A DNA stretch of 64,000 nucleotides from RHKX01 sp963823565 (GTDB taxonomy: Bacteria > Actinomycetota > Thermoleophilia > Solirubrobacterales > 70-9), in assembly GCA_963823565.1 (NCBI GenBank), contig CAWGLR010000003.1:682001-746000 (forward strand). Reading direction: 5' to 3'. The position numbers and the translations under genes were made by a program. The notes beneath the pieces were generated by a model, which did no database searches, had not been told where the DNA came from, and saw only the letters and a list, made by a program, of their open reading frames with translations. Position 1 is the stretch's first letter. Every line of letters starts with the position of its first letter. Below are positions 8,289 through 16,082 of this stretch, one piece after another.

Positions 8289-8708
8289 CTACCCCTGGCC
8301 GACCGGATTGCCGGGGTCGGCCAAGAAAAAGAACCAGACGAGGAAGACGAGGACATCGACGAAGACCGCGAAGATGACGATCATCTCCAGCGGGTGGACC
8401 TCGGCGATCGTGTTCCGGGGACGCACCTCGCTCTGTCCCCGCATCCAGTCCGCTCGGGCCTGCTTTCGCGACTGCGACCGCGAGATCACGAACGAGAAGA
8501 GCCCGGCGAGCCCGAGCAGCGTCGTGATCATCCCGACGTGGACGACGGCGAGCGCGGTCCACGACGGCGCGGTGCTCTTCTGGACCTGCGATCCGACCCA
8601 GATCCAGAGCACCGGCACGCCGATCCCGACCACCGCGCCGAGGGCGAGCTGCCCGATCCGCGCGGCGGTGCTCGACACTCCCTGACGAAGAACGATGAGC
8701 CCGCGCAT
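8289..8708 (-). CDS. Three-helix membrane protein of unknown function
   Basis: A 139-residue protein with three hydrophobic segments (about 13-36, 48-74 and 108-131), joined by a basic loop (SRSQSRKQARADWMRGQ). No known family recognised. ATG 8708 is preceded by TATCCT (8717-8722, minus-strand sense) with an 8-base gap and no ribosome binding site, which fits a leaderless start. This start overlaps the divergent glycosyltransferase start at 8695 by 14 bases. An internal GTG 12 codons later would remove the overlap. Confidence 0.65.
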   Translation of the reverse strand: MRGLIVLRQGVSSTAARIGQLALGAVVGIGVPVLWIWVGSQVQKSTAPSWTALAVVHVGMITTLLGLAGLFSFVISRSQSRKQARADWMRGQSEVRPRNTIAEVHPLEMIVIFAVFVDVLVFLVWFFFLADPGNPVGQG

Positions 8709-10128
8709 CGCCGACGAGGATAGAGAGGGGCATCTGCCCGCACCGGGGCCGCCGGCCGGCGTCGAGCTCGACCCGATCGCGCCCGGTCCGATCGCCGTCG
8801 GCGGCGGCACCGCGATCCTCCTCGAGGGATCCCACGAGAGCGTGCTCCCACCCGGCGCGCGAATCCGCGCCGGGGAGCTCGAGCGCCCGCTCGACGCTTC
8901 GGGCGCTCGCGGGGAGGGCGGGCTCCGCTGGTGGGCCGTGCTTCCGATCCCCGCCGGCGCGCTCGCCGGGGAGGCGCCGATCGAGCTGCTCGCGCGTGGG
9001 GAGGAGGGGGTCCGCCTGGGCTCGCTCACGGTCGCCGCGACGACGGGCGAGCCCCCGCCGGGCCCTCGCCCCGTCGCCGGGGAGGGACCGCTGATCGCGA
9101 TCTGCATGGCCACCTTCGAGCCCGAGCGCGATCGGCTGCGCCGCCAGCTCGACTCGATCCGCGCCCAGACCAGGGAGCGGTGGGTCTGCGTGATCAGCGA
9201 CGACTGTTCCTCGCCGGCGGGGACCGCCGCGATCGAGGAGGCGGTCGCCGGCGACCCGCGCTTCCACGTCTCGCGGGCCGGCGAGCGGCTCGGCTTCCTG
9301 CGGAACTTCGAGCGGGCGATCCGGATGGCGCCGCCGGAGGCGGAGCTGATCGCGCTCGCCGATCAGGACGACCGCTGGTTCTCCGACAAGCTCGATGCGC
9401 TGGCCGAGGCGCTGGAGCGCGAGCCCGGCGCGCGCCTCGCCTACAGCGACATGCGGATCCTCGACGGCGAGGGGCGGGTGCTCTCCGACACCTACTGGTA
9501 CCTGCGCCGCAACCGCTGCGAGGACATGGCCTCCCTGCTCGTCGCCAACGTGGTCACCGGCGCCGCCTCGATGTTCCGCCGCGAGCTGCTCGACGACGCG
9601 CTGCCCTTCCCGCCGGCGCATCCGACCCACGCGCTCTACCACGACCACTGGCTGGCGCTCTGCGCCCTCGCCACCGGCCCCGTCGCCTACCTCGACCGGC
9701 CGACGCACGACTACTTCCGGCACGAGGAGTCGGTGACGGTGCGGGAGGCGCCCGACTGGCTGCGCCCGCAGCGGGGGCCCGGCGGCCGCGTGGGCCTGCA
9801 CTGGCGCCGGCTCACCCGCCGCCTTCGCATGGGCTCCTCGGCGCCGAGCTGGGAGCGCGTCTACCGCGAGCGCTGGCTGCTGATCCGCCAGCTCGCGACC
9901 GTTCTCGAGCTGCGGCTCGGGGACCGCCTCGCCGCTCGTCACCGCCGCTCGATGGGGCGGCTGCTCGCCGCCGAGCGCTCCCCCGCTGCCGCCGCCTGGC
10001 TGGCGGTGCGGTGCCTGCGGCCGCTGGTCGGCCGCAACGAGACGCTCGCCCGCGAGCGGGTGCTGCTCGGCGGCCTGATCTGGCGGTGGGGGAGGGGGCG
10101 CCGCCTCCGCGCCGGCCGGATGGGCTAG
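8695..10128 (+). CDS. GT2-family glycosyltransferase with extra N-terminal domain
   Basis: A 477-residue protein. Residues 1-125 form a Pro/Gly-rich, beta-like segment I do not recognise. A GT-A domain follows (about 128-370) with the nucleotide-binding strand LIAICMATFEPE, the VISDDCSS acidic motif, and ALADQDDRW, which supplies the DxD/QDD metal-binding site; MRILDGEG and HDHWLALCA are further GT2 landmarks. The tail (370-477) is basic. It probably transfers a sugar from a nucleotide donor in the cytoplasm during glycan synthesis. It sits alone between Suf genes, convergent with sufU by 4 bases. Acceptor unknown. Confidence 0.85.
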   Translation: MSPRIADEDREGHLPAPGPPAGVELDPIAPGPIAVGGGTAILLEGSHESVLPPGARIRAGELERPLDASGARGEGGLRWWAVLPIPAGALAGEAPIELLARGEEGVRLGSLTVAATTGEPPPGPRPVAGEGPLIAICMATFEPERDRLRRQLDSIRAQTRERWVCVISDDCSSPAGTAAIEEAVAGDPRFHVSRAGERLGFLRNFERAIRMAPPEAELIALADQDDRWFSDKLDALAEALEREPGARLAYSDMRILDGEGRVLSDTYWYLRRNRCEDMASLLVANVVTGAASMFRRELLDDALPFPPAHPTHALYHDHWLALCALATGPVAYLDRPTHDYFRHEESVTVREAPDWLRPQRGPGGRVGLHWRRLTRRLRMGSSAPSWERVYRERWLLIRQLATVLELRLGDRLAARHRRSMGRLLAAERSPAAAAWLAVRCLRPLVGRNETLARERVLLGGLIWRWGRGRRLRAGRMG

Positions 10129-10553
10129 AGGCCGCCGGCGGCCTCGGCGGGATCGCCCCGCTCGCCCTCGTCCTCCCAGTCGGCCGCCGAGCCGAGGCTC
10201 GCCGACTTGACGACCTTGAGGCCCAGCATCGCGCACTTCATCCGCGTCGCCGAGATGTCGATCCCGAGCAGGTCGAGGACCTCCTCCTTCGGCAGCCGCA
10301 GCAGCTCCTCCCGCGTCTTTCCGACCAGCTCGTCGGTCAGCAGGGACGTCGCCGCGGTCGAGATCGCGCACCCCTGGCCCTCGAAGGAGACCTCGCTGAC
10401 GCGATCGTCCTCGTCGAGCTTGATGTAGACGTGCTGCTCGTCGCCGCAGAAGGGGTTCGTGTCCTCGTACTCGAGATCGAAATCCTCGAGGCGCCCGAAG
10501 TTGTGGGGCCGCTTGTAGTGCTCGAGGATCTGGTCGCGGTAGAGCTCGTCCAC
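10125..10553 (-). CDS. sufU: Fe-S assembly sulfur-transfer protein SufU
   Basis: A 142-residue SufU-type (IscU-like) protein. In Gram-positive Suf systems SufU takes persulfide sulfur from SufS. The zinc/sulfur ligands are present: Cys and Asp in NPFCGDE, Cys in GQGCAIS and Cys in TRMKCAMLGL, with the 18-21-residue insertion between the latter two that marks SufU rather than IscU. I use GTG 10553 (VDELYRDQILEHYKRP), as the conserved N-terminus begins there. It is separated from sufS by the oppositely oriented DUF4189 gene, so it needs its own promoter. Confidence 0.93.
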   Translation of the reverse strand: MDELYRDQILEHYKRPHNFGRLEDFDLEYEDTNPFCGDEQHVYIKLDEDDRVSEVSFEGQGCAISTAATSLLTDELVGKTREELLRLPKEEVLDLLGIDISATRMKCAMLGLKVVKSASLGSAADWEDEGERGDPAEAAGGL

Positions 10554-10671
10554 AGAGGCAACGGTAGAGGGTCGGGGAAGGGAGCCGGCGCGGCGCCTGG
10601 GACCTTCGCCTCCCCGTCTCCGAGCCTCTAGGCTGACCCCGGTCCTCTGCGAAGGGAAGGGAGCTCCCGCA

Positions 10672-11037
10672 ATGAAGTCTCGAAAGCTGTCCGCAACCGT
10701 GATGGTTTCGGCGCTGCTCGCGCTGTCGCTCGCGGTTCCCGCGGCCGCCAGCGCCGCCTGGGGCGCGATCGCGATCAACCCGAGCACGGGCGCCGTCGGC
10801 GTCGGCTTCGGCGAGCCGTCGAAGAAGAAGGCGCAGCGTGAAGCGGAGCACGACTGCCAGGGGAGCTGCCGGCAGGTGCTCTACGTGAAGAACAAGTGCG
10901 GCGCGATCGCCGCGAACCCGCGGCGCCTGACCGCCGGCTTCGGGCCCACCAAGAAGGAAGCGATCAAGAAGGCCAAGAAGAAGGCCCGCAAGGGCCCGGG
11001 CCCGACCAAGCTGATCGCCTGGGTCTGCTCCGGCTGA
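10672..11037 (+). CDS. Exported DUF4189-type protein
   Basis: A 121-residue protein with a cleavable signal peptide (hydrophobic 10-27, AAASA-A site) and one DUF4189 domain. The DUF4189 hallmarks are AWGAIAINPSTGAVGVGFG, paired Cys (EHDCQGSCRQ) and KNKCGAIAANP, with a fourth Cys near the end (AWVCSG), giving probable disulfides. The C-terminal part is lysine-rich (KKEAIKKAKKKARKG). GAAGGGAAGGGAG lies just upstream as a strong ribosome binding site and TAGGCT at about 10628 is a candidate -10, so this gene has a normal leader unlike many neighbours. Function of the family is unknown. Confidence 0.85.
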   Translation: MKSRKLSATVMVSALLALSLAVPAAASAAWGAIAINPSTGAVGVGFGEPSKKKAQREAEHDCQGSCRQVLYVKNKCGAIAANPRRLTAGFGPTKKEAIKKAKKKARKGPGPTKLIAWVCSG

Positions 11038-11048
11038 GCCTATGACCC

Positions 11049-11096
11049 CCGCCGGGGTCTATCTGAGCATCATGCTGCCGAAACAGACCCCGGCGG
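11049..11096. terminator. Bidirectional hairpin between DUF4189 gene and sufS
   Basis: Perfect 12-base inverted repeat CCGCCGGGGTCT / AGACCCCGGCGG with a 24-base loop that contains a smaller AGCAT-C-ATGCT palindrome. A shorter alternative hairpin (GACCCC/GGGGTC) starts at 11044. It sits between two convergent genes, as expected for a shared terminator; there is no U-run. Confidence 0.6.
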
Positions 11097-11149
11097 CGGG
11101 AGCCGGGGCGCATCCCACCCTTCCGCGCCGAGGCTCTGCGACCTGCGGT

Positions 11150-12403
11150 CTAGAGCCCGAAGACGCGGCGGGCGTCGAGGAGGCCCTCGGCGAGGACGTC
11201 GATCTCGCCAGGGGTCGTGTAGATCCCGAAGCTCGCCCGGGCGGTCGCGGGCACGCCCAGTCGCTGCATCAGCGGCTGGGCGCAGTGATGCCCGGCGCGG
11301 ACCGCGACCCCGTGGCGGTCGAGGATCTCGGCGACGTCGTGCGGGTGCACTCCCTCGAGTTCGAAGGACACCGGCCCGATGCGCTCCGGCCCGGGGGGAG
11401 GGCCGAAGACGCGAAGGCCGGGGACGTCGCCGAGCTTCTCGAGCGCGTAGGCCGCGATCTCGCGCTCGTGGTCGAGGGCGGCGCCCATGCCGATCCCGCC
11501 GAGCCATCGCAGCGCCGCCGCCAGGCCGATCGCCTGCGCGATCGCGGGGGTTCCCGCCTCGAACCGCGCCGGCGGGTCGGCGTAGGTCGTGCCCTCGTGG
11601 GTGACCTTGCGGATCATCGATCCGCCGCCGAGGAACGGCGGCATCTCCCGCAGCAGGTCGAGGCGAGCCCAGAGCGCGCCGATGCCGGTCGGGCCGTAGG
11701 CCTTGTGGCCGGTGAAGGCGTAGAAGTCGCAGCCGAGGGCCTGGACGTCGACCTCCATCTTCGGCACCGCCTGGGCGCCGTCGACGAGGACCAGGGCCCC
11801 GGCGTCGTGAGCGCGGCGGCAGATCTCCTCGATCGGCGTCCGGGTGCCGAGGACGTTGGAGACGTGGGTGACCGCGACCAGCTTCGGCGCCCGCTGCAGC
11901 GCGGCGTCGAGCTCGTCGAGCAGGAGCGCCCCGTCGTCGTCGATCCCGACCCAGTCGATCTCCGCGCCGGTGCTCTCGGCGAGCATCTGCCAGGGGACGA
12001 TGTTGGAGTGGTGCTCGAGGTCAGTGAGGACGATCCGGTCGCCGGCGCCGACGTCTGCCCCTCCCCAGGCGTGGGAGACGAGGTTGATCGCCTCGGTCGC
12101 GTTGCGGACGAAGACGATCTCGCGGCGGTCGGCGGCCCCGAGGTGGTCGGCGACCGTCGCCCGCGCGCCCTCGTAGGCGTCGGTGGCCTCCGCCGAGAGA
12201 GTGTGCGAGCCGCGATGGACGTTGGCGTGGTGGCCGCGCTCGTAGCGGTCGACGGCCTCGATCGAGGCGAGCACGCGCTGCGAGCTCGCGCCCGAGTCGA
12301 GGTAGACCAGCGGCGCCGAGCCGATCACCCGGCTCAGCGTCGGGAACAGCTCGCGGATGCGCCCGACGTCGAGCGGGGCCTCGGTGCCGGCCGCGATCGC
12401 CAT
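11150..12403 (-). CDS. sufS: Cysteine desulfurase SufS
   Basis: A 417-residue group II cysteine desulfurase (PLP enzyme) that releases sulfur from cysteine as enzyme-bound persulfide for Fe-S assembly. Landmarks: HHSNIVPWQ, the PLP lysine in FTGHKAYGPTGIG, the substrate-binding RAGHHCAQPLM whose Cys is the persulfide-forming residue, and the short lobe typical of SufS. ATG 12403 lies 20 bases after sufC. An in-frame CTG at 12427 overlaps the sufC stop and a GTG at 12457 lies inside sufC; AAGGAGGAGG at about 12441-12450 is nearer the CTG, so the start is not certain. Partner of SufU in this locus. Confidence 0.95.
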   Translation of the reverse strand: MAIAAGTEAPLDVGRIRELFPTLSRVIGSAPLVYLDSGASSQRVLASIEAVDRYERGHHANVHRGSHTLSAEATDAYEGARATVADHLGAADRREIVFVRNATEAINLVSHAWGGADVGAGDRIVLTDLEHHSNIVPWQMLAESTGAEIDWVGIDDDGALLLDELDAALQRAPKLVAVTHVSNVLGTRTPIEEICRRAHDAGALVLVDGAQAVPKMEVDVQALGCDFYAFTGHKAYGPTGIGALWARLDLLREMPPFLGGGSMIRKVTHEGTTYADPPARFEAGTPAIAQAIGLAAALRWLGGIGMGAALDHEREIAAYALEKLGDVPGLRVFGPPPGPERIGPVSFELEGVHPHDVAEILDRHGVAVRAGHHCAQPLMQRLGVPATARASFGIYTTPGEIDVLAEGLLDARRVFGL

Positions 12404-12423
12404 GGCTGTGGCCGGGCGACCGC

Positions 12424-13188
12424 TCAGGCCGCCGCGGCGACCTCCTCCTTGATCCACCCGTAGCCCTTGTCCTCGAGCTCGGTCACGAGCTCCGGGCCGC
12501 CCTCCTTGACGATCCGGCCCTCGAACATCACGTGAACGCGGTCGGGCTTGACCATGTGGAGGATCCGCTGGTAGTGGGTGATGATCAGGACGCCCATGTC
12601 GGGGCCGGCGAAGCGGTTGACGCCCTCGGCGACGGTGCGCAGGGCGTCGATGTCGAGACCGGAGTCGGTCTCGTCGAGGACCGCGATCTTCGGCCTCAGC
12701 AGCGCCATCTGGAGCATCTCCATGCGCTTCTTCTCGCCGCCCGAGAAGCCGTCGTTGAGGTAGCGGCTCGAGAAGTCCTGCGGGACGTCCATCATCTCCA
12801 TCGCCTCGCGGGTCATTCGCGCGAAGTCCTTGATCTTGATCTCGGGCTCGCCGCGGGCTTCGCGCTGGGCGTTGACGATCATCCGCAGGTACTTGGCGAC
12901 GGTCACGCCGGGGACGGCGACCGGATACTGGAACGCCATGAAGAGGCCGGCGCGGGAGCGCTCGTCGGGGGCCGCCGCGGTGATGTCCTCGCCCTCGAAG
13001 GAGATCGTCCCCTCGGTCACCTCGAGGCTCGGGTGGCCCATGATCGCGTTCGCCAGCGTCGACTTGCCGGAGCCGTTGGGCCCCATCAGCGCGTGCACCT
13101 CGCCGCGCCCGACTCCGAGGTCGAGCCCCTTGAGGATCTCCTTGTCCTCGGCGGACACGTGCAGGTTCTTGATCTCCAGATCGGCCAC
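12424..13188 (-). CDS. sufC: Fe-S assembly ATPase SufC
   Basis: A 254-residue ABC-type ATPase of the SufBC2D complex; it is cytoplasmic rather than a transporter. Walker A is GPNGSGKST, the signature region is FSGGEKKRMEMLQ, Walker B is AVLDETDSGLD and the H-loop is IITHYQRIL. SufC-specific features are the DETDSGLD box and FQYPVAVPGVT. It lies 32 bases after the Rrf2 regulator and directly before sufS, so rrf2-sufC-sufS form an operon controlled by the upstream operator. Confidence 0.97.
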   Translation of the reverse strand: MADLEIKNLHVSAEDKEILKGLDLGVGRGEVHALMGPNGSGKSTLANAIMGHPSLEVTEGTISFEGEDITAAAPDERSRAGLFMAFQYPVAVPGVTVAKYLRMIVNAQREARGEPEIKIKDFARMTREAMEMMDVPQDFSSRYLNDGFSGGEKKRMEMLQMALLRPKIAVLDETDSGLDIDALRTVAEGVNRFAGPDMGVLIITHYQRILHMVKPDRVHVMFEGRIVKEGGPELVTELEDKGYGWIKEEVAAAA

Positions 13189-13220
13189 TTGTTCGGTTCT
13201 CCAGTTCGGTTGTGCGGCGC

Positions 13221-13688
13221 TCAGGCGGCGCCGGCGGTCAGCTTCGGCTTCGGCTCACGGCTCTCGAACTCGACGAGCTCGGCGAGCGTCGTCCCGGCGA
13301 GCGCGCGGGTGATCCCGCCCTGCACCCGGGTCCACAGCAACTTCGTCGAGCAGGCGCCCTCGGCATCGCCCTCGTGGGAGCAGAAGATCCGGCCCTCGGC
13401 GTCGGGGACGAAGCAGTCCATCGGCGCGATCGATCCCTCGAGCGCCTCGACGACCTCGAGCATCCGGATCTCCTCGGCCGGGACCGCGAGGCGGTAGCCG
13501 CCGTGCGCGCCCCGCTGGGACGTGACGAGCTCGGCCTCGCGGAGCTTCGCCACGAGGTGCTCGAGGTAGGAGAGCGGCAGCGTCTCGGAGTCTGCCAGCG
13601 CGGCGAGCGAAACGGGCCGCTCGCCCTCCCGGCGCCCCAGCGCGACCATCAACCGGATCCCGTATTCGGCCTTCGTCGAGAAGAGCAT
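13221..13688 (-). CDS. Rrf2-family Fe-S-sensing repressor of the suf genes
   Basis: A 155-residue winged-helix regulator of the Rrf2/IscR/SufR type. The DNA-binding domain (1-80) has LSYLEHLVAKLREAELV (recognition helix) and QRGAHGGYRL (wing). Three cysteines suited to an Fe-S cluster follow: MDCFVPD, RIFCSHEG and GACSTKLLW (about residues 95, 108 and 118). Loss of the cluster would be expected to alter repression of sufCS. The ATG is 7 bases after a TAGGAT -10-like element and has no ribosome binding site. A 23-base near-palindrome covers this promoter and is the likely autoregulatory operator. Confidence 0.92.
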   Translation of the reverse strand: MLFSTKAEYGIRLMVALGRREGERPVSLAALADSETLPLSYLEHLVAKLREAELVTSQRGAHGGYRLAVPAEEIRMLEVVEALEGSIAPMDCFVPDAEGRIFCSHEGDAEGACSTKLLWTRVQGGITRALAGTTLAELVEFESREPKPKLTAGAA

Positions 13689-13689
13689 G

Positions 13690-13712
13690 GACCAAATCCT
13701 AGCGATCTGGTC
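13690..13712 (-). promoter_or_regulatory. Palindromic operator over the rrf2-sufCS promoter
   Basis: Inverted repeat GACCAAATC-N5-GATCTGGTC (8 of 9 positions match), covering the -10-like TAGGAT (13696-13701, minus sense) and ending 2 bases before the rrf2 start. It lies inside the 3' end and stop codon of the upstream acetyltransferase gene. Position and symmetry suit an Rrf2 dimer; binding is inferred. Confidence 0.65.
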
Positions 13713-14355
13713 GGTTTTCCCTCCTCGGCCGGCCCTCGTAGATCGACTGAAGCCGCCGCTTGATCAACCGCCAAGGGTGGATGACGACGCGGCCGCTGGC
13801 CGCCGCCTCGAGCGCGCGGCCGAGCAGGGTGCCCGCGACGCCGTCTGCCGGCAGGTCGATGACGAGCTCGAGCTGCCCCGGCTCAACCTGACGCGGCCGT
13901 GGGTCGCTGGGCGAGAGGCTGCGGAACAGATCAATCGCGTCGTCGTTCTCGGACAGCACCGTGGCGACGAACCGCTCGATCCCGTTCTCGCGGGCGCGCT
14001 TGACGAGCCGCTCGACCAGGGCGGTGCCGGCGCCGCGTCCCTGCCAATCGTCGATGACCGCGACGGCGACCTCGGCCTCCTCGGGAGGGTCGACGCGGAC
14101 ATAGCGGGCGACCCCGACCGGGCCGCCGCCGGCGTCGAACGCGAGGACGGCCTCGTGGTCGTGGTGGTCGACCTCGGTGAGGTACTTGAGATCCGACTCG
14201 GAGAGGCGGTTCATGGCCGTGAAGAACCGCCGGTACCGCGACCCGGGGCCGAGCCGCTCGAAGCCCGCCGCGATCGCGCCGCGATCGCTCGGGCGGACCT
14301 CCCTCAGGAAGATTCGCGAGCCGTCGCCGAGCTCGACCTCGCTGGTCGGAGCCAT
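13699..14355 (-). CDS. GNAT-family N-acetyltransferase
   Basis: A 218-residue protein with one GNAT domain (about 15-150): REVRPSDRGAIAAGFERL at the start, VGVARYVRVDPPEEAEVAV for the central strands, and DDWQGRGAGTALVERLV with the acetyl-CoA-binding Q/R-x-x-G-x-G/A loop. The C-terminal 70 residues are basic and less conserved, ending YEGRPRRENRPDR. Family members acetylate small molecules or protein amines; the substrate here cannot be told. It precedes the suf regulator on the same strand, and its stop codon lies within the suf operator. Confidence 0.88.
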   Translation of the reverse strand: MAPTSEVELGDGSRIFLREVRPSDRGAIAAGFERLGPGSRYRRFFTAMNRLSESDLKYLTEVDHHDHEAVLAFDAGGGPVGVARYVRVDPPEEAEVAVAVIDDWQGRGAGTALVERLVKRARENGIERFVATVLSENDDAIDLFRSLSPSDPRPRQVEPGQLELVIDLPADGVAGTLLGRALEAAASGRVVIHPWRLIKRRLQSIYEGRPRRENRPDR

Positions 14356-14428
14356 GGCGGCAACCGTAGTCGCAGGAGCGTCCGCCGGCAGCGGAACGCC
14401 GCCACGGCGATCGTGGGAGCATGGCGCG

Positions 14429-15391
14429 GTGAGCGAAGGGGTCGAATCAGCGCGCCCGCCCGCGGCCGCCCAGGACGACCGGGCGGTCCCGAGCGACCTG
14501 CCGGCGGCCCCCGCGGCGCAGGGATGCGCCCTGCCGCGACGGGGGCCGGTGCGGGCTCTCCTGAAGCGGCTCTACTACTCGTGGGCCTTCCGCAACATCG
14601 CGTTTCGCCCACTGGACGCCCTCGATTCGCTGCTTCGCCGCCGCGACCCGCTGATGCCGCCGCGGCGGCTGCAGTACGTCGGCCGCGGCGACTATGCCGC
14701 GGTCGGGCACGCCTGGCGCAACCGCCTTGTGCGCCATCACGGCGTCGGCCCGAGCAGCGACGTCCTCGACATCGGCTGCGGGGTCGGAAGGATCGCGGTG
14801 GCGCTCACCGACGTCGTCACGGAGGGCAGCTACCGCGGGTTCGACATCGTCCCCGACGGCATCGAGTGGTGCCGGAAGGCCATCACGCCGCGCTATCCGT
14901 CGTTCGAGTTCGAGCTCGCCGACGTCCGGAACCGCCAGTACAACCCCAACGGCGGCGTCCCCGCGGAGCGCTACTCCTTCCCCTACCGAGACGAGTCGTT
15001 CGACATCGCCGTCGCCGCCTCGGTCTTCACCCACATGCGCCCGGACGCGATCCAGCGGTACCTGGGCGAGGCGGCGCGAGTGCTGCGCCCGGGCAGGCAG
15101 CTCGTCGCCGAGTTCTTCCTGCTCGACGCCGTCGCGCTCGCGATGCTCGAGCGGGAGCGGACGTCGTTCGCGCTCGATCACGAGTTCACCGACCCGTCCG
15201 GGATCGGATTCCTCGGCAGCGACGCCAAGGTCCCCGAGTACAACGTCGCGATCCATGAGGCCGACATGCGCCGCATGGCGGCTCGCACGGGCCTGACCGT
15301 CGACCGGATCCAGTATGGGCGCTGGTCCTGCCGCGACGGTGGCCCCGAGCGGCGCCTCCAGGATCTCGTGACCTTCGCGCGCCCGGCTTGA
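14429..15391 (+). CDS. SAM-dependent class I methyltransferase
   Basis: A 320-residue protein. After a basic Pro/Ala-rich N-terminus (1-60), residues 90-230 carry the Rossmann-like fold: VLDIGCGVGRIAVAL (motif I, SAM glycine loop), YRGFDIVPDGIEWC (acidic ribose contact), FELADVRN, and SFDIAVAASVFTHM (motif IV), then EAARVLRPGRQLV. The substrate is unknown; the closest general type is the glycan/lipid Methyltransf_25 group. GTG 14429 has GGGAG about 10 bases upstream and diverges from the acetyltransferase, leaving a 73-base gap. The two-component genes lie convergently downstream. Confidence 0.85.
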   Translation: MSEGVESARPPAAAQDDRAVPSDLPAAPAAQGCALPRRGPVRALLKRLYYSWAFRNIAFRPLDALDSLLRRRDPLMPPRRLQYVGRGDYAAVGHAWRNRLVRHHGVGPSSDVLDIGCGVGRIAVALTDVVTEGSYRGFDIVPDGIEWCRKAITPRYPSFEFELADVRNRQYNPNGGVPAERYSFPYRDESFDIAVAASVFTHMRPDAIQRYLGEAARVLRPGRQLVAEFFLLDAVALAMLERERTSFALDHEFTDPSGIGFLGSDAKVPEYNVAIHEADMRRMAARTGLTVDRIQYGRWSCRDGGPERRLQDLVTFARPA

Positions 15392-15401
15392 GCGCCGCCG
15401 C

Positions 15402-16031
15402 TCAGGGCTCGACGAGGCCGCGCCGGATCGCGTAGCGGACGAGCTCGACCCGGTCGCGCATCCCGAGCTTCCGCATCGCGTTCGAGCGGTGGTTCTCGGC
15501 GGTCTTCTCCGCCATGCCGAGCATCTCGGCGATCTCCTTGTTGGTGTGCGCCTCGGCGACGAGCTTGACCACCTCCTCCTCACGGGGCGTCAGCTCCTCC
15601 TTCTGGCCCTGGCCCTCGCCGAGGACGTCGCGGATCAGCGCCTGCTGCGCCTCCGGAGTCAGGAACGGCTCGCCGCGCTCGACCGCGCGCACGGCGTCGA
15701 TCAGGTCGCTGTCGGCGGCTCGCTTCAGCACGTAGCCGGAGGCACCGGCCTTCAGCGCCTCGAACAGGTAGCGCTCCTCGTCGTGCATCGAGAGGATCAG
15801 GATCGACACCTCGGGAGCCTGCTCGCGGATCGCCCGCGTCGCCTCGAGACCGCTGAGCTCCGGCATCTTGACGTCGAGGATGGCCAGGTCGGGCTTCGTC
15901 GCGACCGCCTTCTCGCATGCCTCGGCACCGTCGCCGGCCTCGGCTACGACCTCGATGCCCTCCTCGCTCTCGAGCAGCCGGCGCAGCCCCGAGCGGACGA
16001 TCCCGTGGTCGTCGGCGATCAAGACGCGCAT
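15402..16031 (-). CDS. NarL/FixJ-family response regulator
   Basis: A 209-residue DNA-binding response regulator. The receiver domain (1-120) has the acidic pair in IADDHGIV, the phosphoacceptor Asp in LAILDVKMPELSG (about 54), a Ser in LILSMHDEE and the conserved Lys in YVLKRAADS. The LuxR-type HTH (145-205) is LTPREEEVVKLVAEAHTNKE followed by IAEMLGMAEKTAENH. It follows the histidine kinase gene by 51 bases on the same strand and should be its partner. Target genes are not evident. Confidence 0.95.
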   Translation of the reverse strand: MRVLIADDHGIVRSGLRRLLESEEGIEVVAEAGDGAEACEKAVATKPDLAILDVKMPELSGLEATRAIREQAPEVSILILSMHDEERYLFEALKAGASGYVLKRAADSDLIDAVRAVERGEPFLTPEAQQALIRDVLGEGQGQKEELTPREEEVVKLVAEAHTNKEIAEMLGMAEKTAENHRSNAMRKLGMRDRVELVRYAIRRGLVEP

Positions 16032-16082
16032 GGCCGCCCCCAGATGTCGCCCCGCTTTGGCATCCGCCCACTCATCGGCAGC

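Noticed and set aside
8695..10128. Glycosyltransferase as part of the polysaccharide locus at 21-29 kb
   Set aside because: It is 12 kb away, among Suf genes, and on current evidence is a separate unit.
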